A DNA stretch of 39,558 nucleotides from OMIS01 sp964443885. GTDB lineage: Bacteria; Patescibacteriota; Microgenomatia; UBA1400; PJMF01. The notes beneath the pieces were generated by a model. It was not told where the DNA came from, made no database searches, and saw only the letters and a program-made list of their open reading frames with translations. Shown here piece after piece: positions 24,337-30,922 of the stretch. Within the stretch, counting starts at the first letter, position 1. Each line of letters begins with the position of its first letter. The stretch is from contig CAYUES010000005.1 of assembly GCA_964443885.1 (NCBI GenBank), positions 1 through 39,558 on the forward strand, written 5' to 3'. A program made the translations under genes and the position numbers.

Positions 24337-24534
24337 ATGAGAAAAGAATACTTACAAGTTCCCACAGATTCAGACCAAAAAGGTCAAAAACCTAAGCAGG
24401 AAAAGAGCAGAGTCATTGTCTTATTTAAGGATAGAGATGCTGCAAGAGCAGTATGGGCAGGAAACCAAGGTTTAATGCCAAAGGGCAATCTTTCTTTAGC
24501 TGAAATCTATAATAATGGTCCTGAACAAGAGTAA
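24337..24534 (+). CDS. Small charged hypothetical protein in a self-contained unit
   Basis: 65 aa, family not recognised. It is strongly charged, with a Lys/Gln-rich segment (residues 12-29, SDQKGQKPKQEKS) followed by a strand-helix part (RVIVLFKDRDAARAVWAG) and a C-terminal IYNNGPEQE. The central piece could be half of a small alpha/beta fold. The start is certain: a full AAGGAGGA Shine-Dalgarno sequence ends 7 nt before the ATG, the best one in this window. It has its own promoter with dyads and a strong intrinsic terminator 20 nt after the stop. This makes it an isolated monocistronic unit unlike its neighbours, so it may be highly expressed or regulated. Confidence 0.7.
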   Translation: MRKEYLQVPTDSDQKGQKPKQEKSRVIVLFKDRDAARAVWAGNQGLMPKGNLSLAEIYNNGPEQE

Positions 24535-24552
24535 TTTAATTTTGTCACACAG

Positions 24553-24583
24553 AAAGGCACTTACGTTCGTAAGTGCCTTTTTT
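24553..24583 (+). terminator. Strong rho-independent terminator
   Basis: A perfect inverted repeat AAAGGCACTTACG / CGTAAGTGCCTTT (24553-24580) with a minimal TT centre (effectively an 11-bp stem with loop CGTTCG) runs into TTTTTT. It follows the 65-aa gene by 18 nt and is the clearest terminator in the window. Confidence 0.9.
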
Positions 24584-24654
24584 AATGGGTTCCCCGTCGT
24601 AGACGAAGTTAGGGAATGTTTTGCCTTTCTCTAATACTTCTCTTTTGGTATATG

Positions 24655-24804
24655 TGGGGACATCTCTTACTTGAGTCCCCAATTGACATAAAATGTGGTG
24701 ACTATTTTTTATAAGTTCCCACTTTTGGGTAGATATTTACCAATGTCCCCACTTTTGGGGAGTTGCATTGACAATGTCCCCACTTATCTGTATAATTGGG
24801 GACA
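24655..24804. promoter_or_regulatory. fic promoter embedded in an array of TGGGGACA dyads
   Basis: The promoter is consensus: TTGACA (24768-24773), 17 bp, TATAAT (24791-24796), with ATG 7 nt later. TGTCCCCA (24775-24782) and TGGGGACA (24797-24804) are perfect 8-bp arms around the -10 box. Further dyads lie upstream: TCCCC/GGGGA (24746-24761), a degenerate GTTCCCACTTTTGGGTAG (24715-24732) and TGGGGACA...GTCCCCA (24655-24681). The CACTT after each right-hand CCC occurs at 24720, 24750 and 24781, that is every 30-31 bp or about three helical turns. This looks like a multi-site operator, plausibly bound by the Fic protein's own winged helix (inference). Confidence 0.75.
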
Positions 24805-25904
24805 TGATCAAATTCCAAAATCACCCTTTTCCACCTGATTTCTCAGAAATTTACAATGCTAAGTTAGCAAATCAGTTAGCAAATACTCATGCTTCTATTT
24901 CTGCATTGAATCAAATGCAAAAAGTTTTACATAATCCAGAGCTGTTAATGCGACCTATCCTAGCAAAGGAAGCTGAATCTAGTTCTCAATTAGAAGGAAC
25001 ACAAGCCTCTATTGAAGACGCATATCAAATTGATATCACAGATCAAACAGAAGAAAAACGAAATGAAGCTTTAGAAATAAGAAACTATGAAGAGGCTATG
25101 TTAACTGGGTTGTCAATAATGCAACAGACCTCATCGGATATTAGTGAACTTTTAATTCGTGAAACTCATAATAGACTCATGCAAGGAGCGAGAGGCCAGA
25201 CGAAAAGTCCCGGACAGTATAGACTTGATGAAGTTTGGATTGGAAAACAGGGTACAGGAAAAGCGGACGCAAAGTATATTCCTCCTGATCCAGCTCAAGT
25301 CCCAGTACTCATGAGTACTTTACTAGGTTTTGTTAATAGTTCACAGGATTTGCATGTTTTACTTACATGCGCTGTGATGCACCATCGATTTGAGGCAGTT
25401 CACCCTTTCAAAGATGGTAATGGCCGTGTTGGAAGGTTACTTATTTCTTTTTACCTAATAGGCAAGGGACTACTAGACTTACCAATGCTCTATCCCAGTG
25501 GTTACTTTGAAGACAATAAGGAAGAATATATGGCGGCTCTTTCCAATGTTGATCAACATCAATCCTGGTATGACTGGCTCATGTTCTTCTTGAAAGCTCT
25601 TGAAACACAAGCAAAACTCTCTCACAGAATTGCACTCGAGATTGATGACTTATTTAAAAAGTCGAGAGAAAAAATCGAAAAGGAAAGAGCAAACCTAAAT
25701 CTAATTAGAGTACTGGAACATACATTTACAAGGCCTTATGTGACCAGCGCAATGCTTGAGGATCACTTATCTATTCCTCGAACCACTTGTGACCGATATT
25801 TAGACAAATTATCTAAAAAGGAAATCATCCAATTCGAGGGCGTTCACAAAAGAAGCAACGTTTTTGTAAACCGAAAGCTAATAGATCTATTAAACAGCAT
25901 ATAA
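24804..25904 (+). CDS. Fic-family AMP-transferase with C-terminal winged helix
   Basis: 366 aa. The catalytic motif HPFKDGNGRVGR is at residues 200-211. The inhibitory motif SSQLEG (S60-G65, type [S/T]xxxE[G/N]) is N-terminal, so this is a class II Fic protein held inactive by its own helix. The N-terminal Fic_N-type region begins PFPPDFSEIYNAKLANQL. Residues about 300-366 look like a winged helix-turn-helix (VTSAMLEDHLSIPRTTCDRYL, then LSKKEIIQFEG). The family transfers AMP to target protein hydroxyls. I start at ATG 24804, not 24768, because the promoter's -35 and -10 lie between. The lower G+C and the flanking tRNA-like remnant suggest horizontal acquisition (inference). Confidence 0.9.
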   Translation: MIKFQNHPFPPDFSEIYNAKLANQLANTHASISALNQMQKVLHNPELLMRPILAKEAESSSQLEGTQASIEDAYQIDITDQTEEKRNEALEIRNYEEAMLTGLSIMQQTSSDISELLIRETHNRLMQGARGQTKSPGQYRLDEVWIGKQGTGKADAKYIPPDPAQVPVLMSTLLGFVNSSQDLHVLLTCAVMHHRFEAVHPFKDGNGRVGRLLISFYLIGKGLLDLPMLYPSGYFEDNKEEYMAALSNVDQHQSWYDWLMFFLKALETQAKLSHRIALEIDDLFKKSREKIEKERANLNLIRVLEHTFTRPYVTSAMLEDHLSIPRTTCDRYLDKLSKKEIIQFEGVHKRSNVFVNRKLIDLLNSI

Positions 25905-25973
25905 ATGCTGGAGCTGAGTAGCGTTCGAGCCTCCAAGATGGGGTAGGCAACTCTTATCAAGTAAAATGAAAAG

Positions 25974-25998
25974 CTCCCCGACTAGGACTAGAACCTAG
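25974..25998 (-). pseudogene. tRNA 3'-end-like remnant (T arm plus acceptor strand)
   Basis: On the minus strand CTAGG-TTCTAGT-CCTAG is a 5-bp stem with a 7-nt loop, differing from a normal T arm (TTCGAGT loop) by one base. It is followed by TCGGGGA and G, which look like the 3' acceptor strand and discriminator. No D arm, anticodon arm or 5' acceptor strand (TCCCCGA on the minus strand) is present and CCA is absent. It could be an attachment-site scar of an element carrying fic, or chance. Confidence 0.35.
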
Positions 25999-26010
25999 AA
26001 AGTAGGTTCT
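25990..26010 (-). terminator. Hairpin at the end of the cytidylyltransferase-like gene
   Basis: AGAACCTA and TAGGTTCT are perfect 8-bp arms with a 5-nt loop, overlapping the TAG stop. No T-run follows directly, so it is only a candidate terminator or 3'-end hairpin. It competes with the T-arm-like stem next to it. Confidence 0.35.
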
Positions 26011-26575
26011 ACTTCAACTCCTCCAGCGCATCTTCAATCGCTTTAATCAACCTAGTTGAGAGGGTTTTACTCATTTCTTTGGCGGCACCAATCTGGACGC
26101 GGCGGATCTTGGCACTGGTAGAAGTCGTGGCCATCGGTTCCAAAACCACGACTTTGCCACACAGTTTTTCTAATTCTTTAATTTGCGTATCGGAATACGT
26201 TTCGCGAGTGGCAATCAAGACATCGGGCTGAATGATCTTCAATAATAACCATTTTTCAGCGTCATCAGGTTTTAAAACCACATGATCGACAGATTTAAAG
26301 TAACTGAGCATTTCGGTGCGTTCTTCCTCTGGGACGACCGGCCGATCTGGCCCCTTGCGACGCCGTACTTTCTCATCACTATCGACACCGACAAACAGCA
26401 CATCGCCATAACTTTTGGCTTCAGTTAAGTAGCGCGCATGACCGATATGAATTAGATCGAACGTGCCTTGGGTAAGCACGATTTCCTTGCCATCTTTGCG
26501 ATATTTTTTGACTAAAGCGGGCAGCTCTTCGTAACTAGAAATGAGAACAGAATTTTGTGCAGAAGCTGCTGTCAT
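26009..26575 (-). CDS. Cytidylyltransferase-family protein (RfaE2/GCT-like)
   Basis: 188 aa. The nucleotidyltransferase signature TQGTFDLIHIGHARYL is at residues 35-50, with H43 and H46. VGVDSDEKVRRRKGPDRPVVPEEER is typical of the RfaE2/TagD/HldE-C group, and the C-terminal TSTSAKIRR replaces the usual isSTtIi. The family joins CMP or AMP to a phosphorylated small molecule such as glycerol-3-phosphate, heptose-1-phosphate, phosphoethanolamine or FMN. The substrate cannot be deduced. A ~28-residue N-terminal extension precedes the core. It follows the 56-aa zinc ribbon gene by 18 nt on the same strand, so the two are probably one operon. Confidence 0.82.
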   Translation of the reverse strand: MTAASAQNSVLISSYEELPALVKKYRKDGKEIVLTQGTFDLIHIGHARYLTEAKSYGDVLFVGVDSDEKVRRRKGPDRPVVPEEERTEMLSYFKSVDHVVLKPDDAEKWLLLKIIQPDVLIATRETYSDTQIKELEKLCGKVVVLEPMATTSTSAKIRRVQIGAAKEMSKTLSTRLIKAIEDALEELK

Positions 26576-26593
26576 ACCGTATTCGTTCTGTAA

Positions 26594-26764
26594 TTAATTA
26601 TCTCGGCGAGGTTTTAATAACTTTTCTCGCATATCTTTACCAAAACACTCAGTGCAGAGTGGCTTCGAACCTGTGGCTTGCATAGAGCCAGCAAGAGCAG
26701 TAAATGTGTTTCCACATAGAGAACAAGTAACTTCTACTTCAGCAGGTTGTGGATTTTCTTTCAT
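26594..26764 (-). CDS. Small zinc-ribbon protein
   Basis: 56 aa, open from ATG 26764 to TAA 26594. Two CxxC knuckles, CSLC (residues 14-17) and CTEC (37-40), are separated by 19 residues with the typical CGNTF...KPLCTECF pattern of small bacterial zinc ribbons. The C-terminus is basic (KDMREKLLKPRRDN), suggesting nucleic acid or ribosome contact (inference). TACAAC stands 6 nt before the ATG, the same spacing as at other leaderless starts here, and this supports it as a real gene. It lies between the ART-like gene and the cytidylyltransferase gene on the same strand. Confidence 0.72.
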   Translation of the reverse strand: MKENPQPAEVEVTCSLCGNTFTALAGSMQATGSKPLCTECFGKDMREKLLKPRRDN

Positions 26765-26770
26765 GCGTTA

Positions 26771-26776
26771 GTTGTA
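26771..26776 (-). promoter_or_regulatory. -10 element TACAAC of the zinc-ribbon gene
   Basis: TACAAC on the minus strand ends exactly 6 nt before ATG 26764. Confidence 0.4.
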
Positions 26777-26819
26777 GCCCAAATGAAAGATTCTTTCAAG
26801 AAGAAGCTCGTGATTATAT

Positions 26820-28134
26820 TTACAATCCAAAAATTATCTTAGTTGCTTTTCTGACAAATTGTGGAACAGATAATTTGGATCTTCGCTCAGGCGGATTTGT
26901 ATCGGTGTCTATATTTTCAGTAGCAGGTGTAGTTTCACTAGGAGGCCTATCTTGACTCTCAACAGGGCTGCCAGCCGCAGTTCGTTGTGTGTGCAGTTCT
27001 ACTAATTGCTCCCAACTTGCAGTAAGCTGCGCAATTTCGGTATCTAAAAATTGATTTAAAGTTGCTAATGGAAAGCCAGTTCCATAGTTTTTGAGTGCTA
27101 CCAATTGCTCTGTATACCTCCCGATTTTTTGCAAGAAATTAAAGTCCGCAACTGCTTTTTCAGGATTTTCAGTATCGAACTTTAATAATCTTTGGAAATA
27201 GTGAATTTGTTGTTCAAAATATGCATAGACTTCAGAAAGTATAACTTCACGACCTAAGCGTACCAGTTCTTGCAGACGGGCTTCAGGATCAGCAGCTGTA
27301 TTTGTCATCTCAACTTGTCTTTCAGTGGCAAGTCCAAAATAGAGCATGGCGACTTTTTCAGCTTCTCTGATATCGAATTGCTCCTGGATCGAAAGTTTTT
27401 CTCGTAGCTGATTGGTGCATTTTATAATTATTTCAGTGGGAACAATACTTGCCGTAATTGCTTCTCGAGGAAGATTAATCTTATTTGGAAATCCAGTCTC
27501 AGGCGACTGGGTAGCTGCTTCTGCGGGATAGAGTGAAAATGACTCAACACCAATTCGAGAATCTACTCCTGACTGATTATCACCAGAAACTCTAAACCCT
27601 TGAGCTTCAATTTTTTTAGGATCTAAAACTAATAACCTGCCATAGCTTTCTCTAAATTTTGGTTGTTCCATCAGCTCAATAACTTGATCTAACTTTTGAT
27701 TGATCGGAATACTTGGATCAGCTGAAATTAATCCTTCATGTTGAAACCTCAGCAAAATTTCTTGCATTGTTTGAATGATATTAGTTTCGCTGCCAAATTT
27801 AGCGTATGCATCAAGTGAATATGATGGGGTTTTAGTGAGCGTTGCTCTGCCAGCTTGCGCATTGAAGTAGCCACTAGTCGTAATATTTTCTAAAACGTCA
27901 TCTGTAGTACCATGAAAGAGTTTTTGAGGATATAAATCTGTTTGAGTCGTAATTTCAGCTTCGATAAGTTGCTTGATTTTGCTAATTTTAAGCTCTAACT
28001 CTCGAGCAGAATTCTCCGTGATCTATGGGTGCTAGAGCAGTGTGATAGTATCCAAGTACATCAGAATTAGTAACTGGTTTTGAACTTGAATCTTGTTTTT
28101 CAACAGGTGCTTCGTAGTCAGTGGTGAGCGTCAT
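26820..28134 (-). pseudogene. Frameshifted gene; ADP-ribosyltransferase-like N-terminal half
   Basis: Frame 1 opens at ATG 28134 (MTLTTDYEAPVEKQ) and stops at 27988. Frame 2 is open from 28022 to the stop at 26820 without a start before ATG 27767. The two overlap at 27991-28022, and one extra base there explains the break. Joined, the product is about 437 aa. The region lost from the 27767 start contains LFHGTTDDVLENITTSGYF, then LTKTPSYSLDAYAKF, followed later by LLVLDPKKIEAQGF and LPREAITASIVPTEII. This order (HGT, a TxxxxxAxxYA helix, strand with I-P) resembles PARP/ART-type ADP-ribosyltransferase folds. The third catalytic position is unclear. The C-terminal half is helical, and the last 60 residues are Thr/Pro-rich ending in a basic patch. 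It is a pseudogene, a sequencing indel or a +1 frameshift site. Confidence 0.65.
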
Positions 28135-28141
28135 ACAATCT

Positions 28142-28147
28142 ATTGTA
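28142..28147 (-). promoter_or_regulatory. -10 element TACAAT before ATG 28134
   Basis: TACAAT on the minus strand ends 7 nt before ATG 28134. This marks 28134, not 27767, as the true start of the frameshifted gene. Confidence 0.5.
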
Positions 28148-28186
28148 CTGTAGTATTTTTGTCTACGCAGTTATTAGTAATAATAG

Positions 28187-28192
28187 TACAAT
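28187..28192 (+). promoter_or_regulatory. -10 element TACAAT before ATG 28199
   Basis: TACAAT ends exactly 6 nt before ATG 28199. Together with the TACAAT on the other strand it forms a compact divergent promoter pair 64 bp between starts. Confidence 0.5.
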
Positions 28193-28198
28193 TAAACG

Positions 28199-28477
28199 AT
28201 GCCAATCATTCAAGAAGAAGACCAACTCACCAACAGCAAAACCATTTACGACGTTTCAAAGTCCGAGATTTTTTGGCGCAATGTAATTGCAGGCGCAGGG
28301 CGGGCTGTCGGTGGCATTATTTTCCAGGCAATTTTCCTGCTAATTGTTGTCAATTTATTTTTGGCATACGTCTGGCCGGTGGTGGAGCCGCTTATTAATA
28401 CGCTCAACTCCACCACGCAAACGCTCCAAGATCTACAAGGGCAGACGAGAAGTGGTTTTGGATTGTTTGGTAACTAG
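28199..28477 (+). CDS. Hypothetical single-span membrane protein
   Basis: 92 aa, not recognised. The N-terminal ~30 residues are polar (MPIIQEEDQLTNSKTIYDVS). One long hydrophobic stretch covers about residues 38-62 (GGIIFQAIFLLIVVNLFLAYVW). The C-terminal tail is Thr/Gln/Gly-rich (NTLNSTTQTLQDLQGQTRSG) and may form a short coiled coil. It is divergent from the ART-like gene with closely spaced -10 boxes. No partner gene is evident. Confidence 0.6.
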   Translation: MPIIQEEDQLTNSKTIYDVSKSEIFWRNVIAGAGRAVGGIIFQAIFLLIVVNLFLAYVWPVVEPLINTLNSTTQTLQDLQGQTRSGFGLFGN

Positions 28478-28570
28478 AAAGTTAAAGCAGAGCTAGAGAA
28501 AAAACTAAACAGTAGTATATTCAAGACAATCTAAACAATAGGTAATCGCAAATTTTAATCAGAAAGCAAC

Positions 28571-29167
28571 ATGCACGTATTTTTAATTGCCGCCGTTTCA
28601 GTAGATGGATTTATCGACCGCGGTTCACACCAGTCTTCCACCGAGTGGACGAGTGCCGAAGACAAAAAATTCTTTCGAGATCGCACCAAAGAAGCGGGCG
28701 TGATGATCGTCGGTCGGACGACTTTTGAGACGATTGGGCGCGCTTTGCCTGGGCGCAAAATCTATGTGCTTTCTTCTCAGCCAAAGCCAGAAAAATATGC
28801 TGCTATTCCAGATACTGAAGTTGAGTACACGAGTCTGAAACCAGCAGAATTACTTGAAAAACTCAAAACTGAGCAGCTCCCAAAATCAGCAGCGGAACTA
28901 CAATCGACTTCGCCGACTGATCAGGTAGTACGTCCTGTAATCACATCCAAGCCAATTACCGAAGTCGCAATCTGTGGTGGCTCGAGTATCTATGCCCAGT
29001 TTATGCAAGCGGGGTTAATTAACACCTTGTACTTGACCATGGAATCAGTGGTTTTTGGTGAGGGGATCAAGCTATTTAGTGGCTCTTTGCAGAATCAACT
29101 CTCACTCAGCTCGGTTTCCAAGTTATCCGACCAAACGGTGCTTTTGGAGTACTCTGTTGTGAGTTAA
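28571..29167 (+). CDS. Dihydrofolate reductase-family protein
   Basis: 198 aa. MHVFLIAAVSVDGFID is the first strand. TSAEDKKFFRDRTKEAGVMIVGRTTFETIGRALPGRKIYVLS corresponds to the DHFR core (usual LPEDLK.FK..T....vimGR.TwESIGRpLPgR.niVLS). EVAICGGSSIYAQFMQ is the NADPH-binding CGG loop. Length is slightly above the usual 160-170, because of a Lys/Glu/Ser-rich insert (about residues 90-130). DHFR regenerates tetrahydrofolate oxidised by ThyA. The presence of thyA, dut and tmk nearby supports this role. A RibD-type reductase is a weaker alternative. No clear -10 at leaderless distance; AGAAAG lies before the ATG. Confidence 0.8.
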   Translation: MHVFLIAAVSVDGFIDRGSHQSSTEWTSAEDKKFFRDRTKEAGVMIVGRTTFETIGRALPGRKIYVLSSQPKPEKYAAIPDTEVEYTSLKPAELLEKLKTEQLPKSAAELQSTSPTDQVVRPVITSKPITEVAICGGSSIYAQFMQAGLINTLYLTMESVVFGEGIKLFSGSLQNQLSLSSVSKLSDQTVLLEYSVVS

Positions 29168-29182
29168 AGATTTTTTCTGGCG

Positions 29183-29188
29183 TATACT
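29183..29188 (+). promoter_or_regulatory. -10 element TATACT upstream of the 136-aa gene
   Basis: TATACT lies 21 nt before ATG 29210 and 11 nt before a 9-codon micro-ORF starting at 29200 that overlaps the gene's start. The likely leader is short. Confidence 0.35.
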
Positions 29189-29209
29189 ACCAGCTAGAAA
29201 TGGATTTTT

Positions 29210-29620
29210 ATGCCTTCACCAGAATTTAAATCCCCAGAAGTTACGCCGTGTACACCCAGTTTAGAGGAAAAATACACTAGCTATTTTACAGAGTTTATTT
29301 TAGGTTTGAAAGTTTTTGAGCAAGGTATTAAAAGGTATGAGAAACTAGAACAATCAACACTTCGTAGACGAATACTTTTTGGGTGGCGAGCACTAGTAGG
29401 GGGACCTATTGATGGTTTAGAAACCGACAGGAAAATACTAGCTGATGAGTATGCTCGTTTGCAGAGTACATTTGAGCAGCGTCTTGCGCATTTTACTCAC
29501 GGCCATACAGAGTCTGAACTGGCTCCGTATGCTGAAAGAATTAAATATTCAAAAAATCAACTGGAAATTGCCAGGAGTACGTTAGAAGAGTTAGGAATTT
29601 TGGAACATGTTACAAGTTAG
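29210..29620 (+). CDS. Hypothetical helical protein upstream of dut
   Basis: 136 aa, not recognised. Mostly helical and charged, with heptad-like spacing (YTSYFTEFILGLKVFEQGIK; LEQSTLRRRILFGWRALVGG; RKILADEYARLQSTFEQRL; YSKNQLEIARSTLEELGIL). No membrane span or signal. Its last 14 nt overlap the start of the dUTPase gene in another frame, so the two are translationally coupled and probably work in the same unit. Nothing in the sequence shows what it does. Confidence 0.6.
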   Translation: MPSPEFKSPEVTPCTPSLEEKYTSYFTEFILGLKVFEQGIKRYEKLEQSTLRRRILFGWRALVGGPIDGLETDRKILADEYARLQSTFEQRLAHFTHGHTESELAPYAERIKYSKNQLEIARSTLEELGILEHVTS

Positions 29621-30041
29621 TATCAAACGCTTCGATACGTCACTGCCACTGCCAGAGTATAAAACTGCTGGAGCAGCCGCTTTAGATCTCTATGCCCGCG
29701 AAGAAACGACGATCCCAGCCAAAAGTATCGGCTACGTGCCGCTCAACATTGCCCTCCAACTACCGCCAGACTGTTTTGCGTTGCTGTCTGCCCGCAGTAG
29801 TCTGCACAAAAAAGGGGTGATGATGGCCAATGGGATTGGGATCGGGGACTACGACTACCGTGGCGATGGCGACGAGTACAAAGCCGCGCTCTACAACTTT
29901 ACCGACAAGGACGTTACGATTGAAAAGGGCGAGCGGATTGTTCAGTTGATTGTTTTGTCACGAACCAGGGTAGAACTTCAGGAACAAGAAAAATTTGACG
30001 AGGCTGACCGGGGTGGGTTTGGGAGTACTGGGCGGAAGTAG
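29607..30041 (+). CDS. dut: dUTP diphosphatase
   Basis: 144 aa trimeric-type dUTPase that hydrolyses dUTP to dUMP and pyrophosphate. The five family motifs are in order: AAALDLYA (1), ARSSL (2), NGIGIGDYDYRGDGDEY (3, with the catalytic Asp), KGERIVQLIV (4) and the C-terminal P-loop-like RGGFGSTG (5). Motif 3 is unusual: after DYRG there are three to four additional residues (DGDE) before the strand, where the typical sequence is DYRGEI. That changes a turn next to the active site. It overlaps the preceding hypothetical by 14 nt. It supplies dUMP to ThyA and keeps uracil out of DNA. Confidence 0.9.
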   Translation: MLQVSIKRFDTSLPLPEYKTAGAAALDLYAREETTIPAKSIGYVPLNIALQLPPDCFALLSARSSLHKKGVMMANGIGIGDYDYRGDGDEYKAALYNFTDKDVTIEKGERIVQLIVLSRTRVELQEQEKFDEADRGGFGSTGRK

Positions 30042-30159
30042 AAATTGCCGCAAAATCTAAAAACCCAAGTTTAGTGGGAATTTTCATAATTACATACATA
30101 ATTAGTGTATTTCAATACTTGTTTCACTACAACATATTGTGGTTTGCTTGTACGTTGGA

Positions 30160-30909
30160 ATGACAGAACACCTATTTGCTACCGTCGAACGAAAAGTTCA
30201 TAATTTTAAAGCCCCGCAACGAAAAGGTGAAGCAGGGTATCTTTTAGCAACTTTAGATAGAACTGCGCCACGCGAAAAAGCTGTCCGGTTGGCAGTTGGT
30301 GAAGTTTATGAAGTAATTGAAGCACTCAATTACTCTGATCAGGCTAAGTCTCGGAAAGAATCAACTGAAGAAGCGGGTGACGTAGCCGTTACTATTTTTT
30401 CTTTAGTAAAAGAGTTCGCACCACAGTTAAGTTATAGTATTCCTCCAGTTTTATTTGGGGTAAATGGCTATGGTAGACATGAGGGACATTGGGATGGCGT
30501 AATTCAAGTTATCTACGATGCTCATGATAATCCAGATCAAGCAGTTCCGGAGCTCCTGCGTCGATTGTGGTCGATCGTTTTGTATAATCCGTATGCCATG
30601 GAAGGTCTACTGACTTTGGATAAAACTATCCAAAAAGTGCTTTCAAACTATCCACCAGAAGTTTTTTCAGATTTTGATCCAACCATGAACCGACTGTCTA
30701 CACCTGATGAAGTTATCCCGAGATACGACCATTTAGTCAAGGCAATGCGGATAATTCGCAATCATGTCCAACGGACTTTATTGCCTAGTGATTGGAAGCC
30801 ACACCTGTTCTTAATTACTAACTGGCATCAGAGTAGTTGGGCTCTTGCAGAACTTGAGAAAGTAATTCAAACTCAGAAACATGATCAATCAGCATACGTA
30901 AGAAGTTGA
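30160..30909 (+). CDS. MazG-like NTP pyrophosphohydrolase-type protein
   Basis: 249 aa. Residues about 45-80 carry an EVYEVIEA ... STEEAGDVAVT pattern matching the EExxE/ExxD metal motif of all-alpha NTP pyrophosphatases (MazG/iMazG/dUTPase-2). The rest (LSYSIPPVLFGVNGYG; then helical to the end) is not recognised and makes the protein longer than a minimal MazG domain. An in-frame GTG at 30139 would add seven residues. I prefer ATG 30160, since the core begins MTEHLFATVERKVHNF, but the choice is uncertain. Position between dut and tmk suggests a nucleotide-pool role. Confidence 0.65.
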   Translation: MTEHLFATVERKVHNFKAPQRKGEAGYLLATLDRTAPREKAVRLAVGEVYEVIEALNYSDQAKSRKESTEEAGDVAVTIFSLVKEFAPQLSYSIPPVLFGVNGYGRHEGHWDGVIQVIYDAHDNPDQAVPELLRRLWSIVLYNPYAMEGLLTLDKTIQKVLSNYPPEVFSDFDPTMNRLSTPDEVIPRYDHLVKAMRIIRNHVQRTLLPSDWKPHLFLITNWHQSSWALAELEKVIQTQKHDQSAYVRS

Positions 30910-30922
30910 AGGATATAAAACT

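Noticed and set aside
24545..24682. 45-codon minus-strand frame (from a TTG) reading DVPTYTKREVLEKGKTF and on through the terminator
   Set aside because: Protein-like in places, but no ATG, it overlaps the strong terminator and the fic operator dyads, and has no Shine-Dalgarno site. It may be a relic of an older gene; not supported as a CDS.
24768..24803. Upstream in-frame ATG of fic
   Set aside because: It would place the TTGACA and TATAAT promoter hexamers inside the gene and add residues (MTMSPLICIIGD) not expected before Fic_N.
25905..25972. GTTCGAGCC after the fic stop as part of a second tRNA
   Set aside because: The T-loop-like string has no matching 5-bp stem and no other arm.
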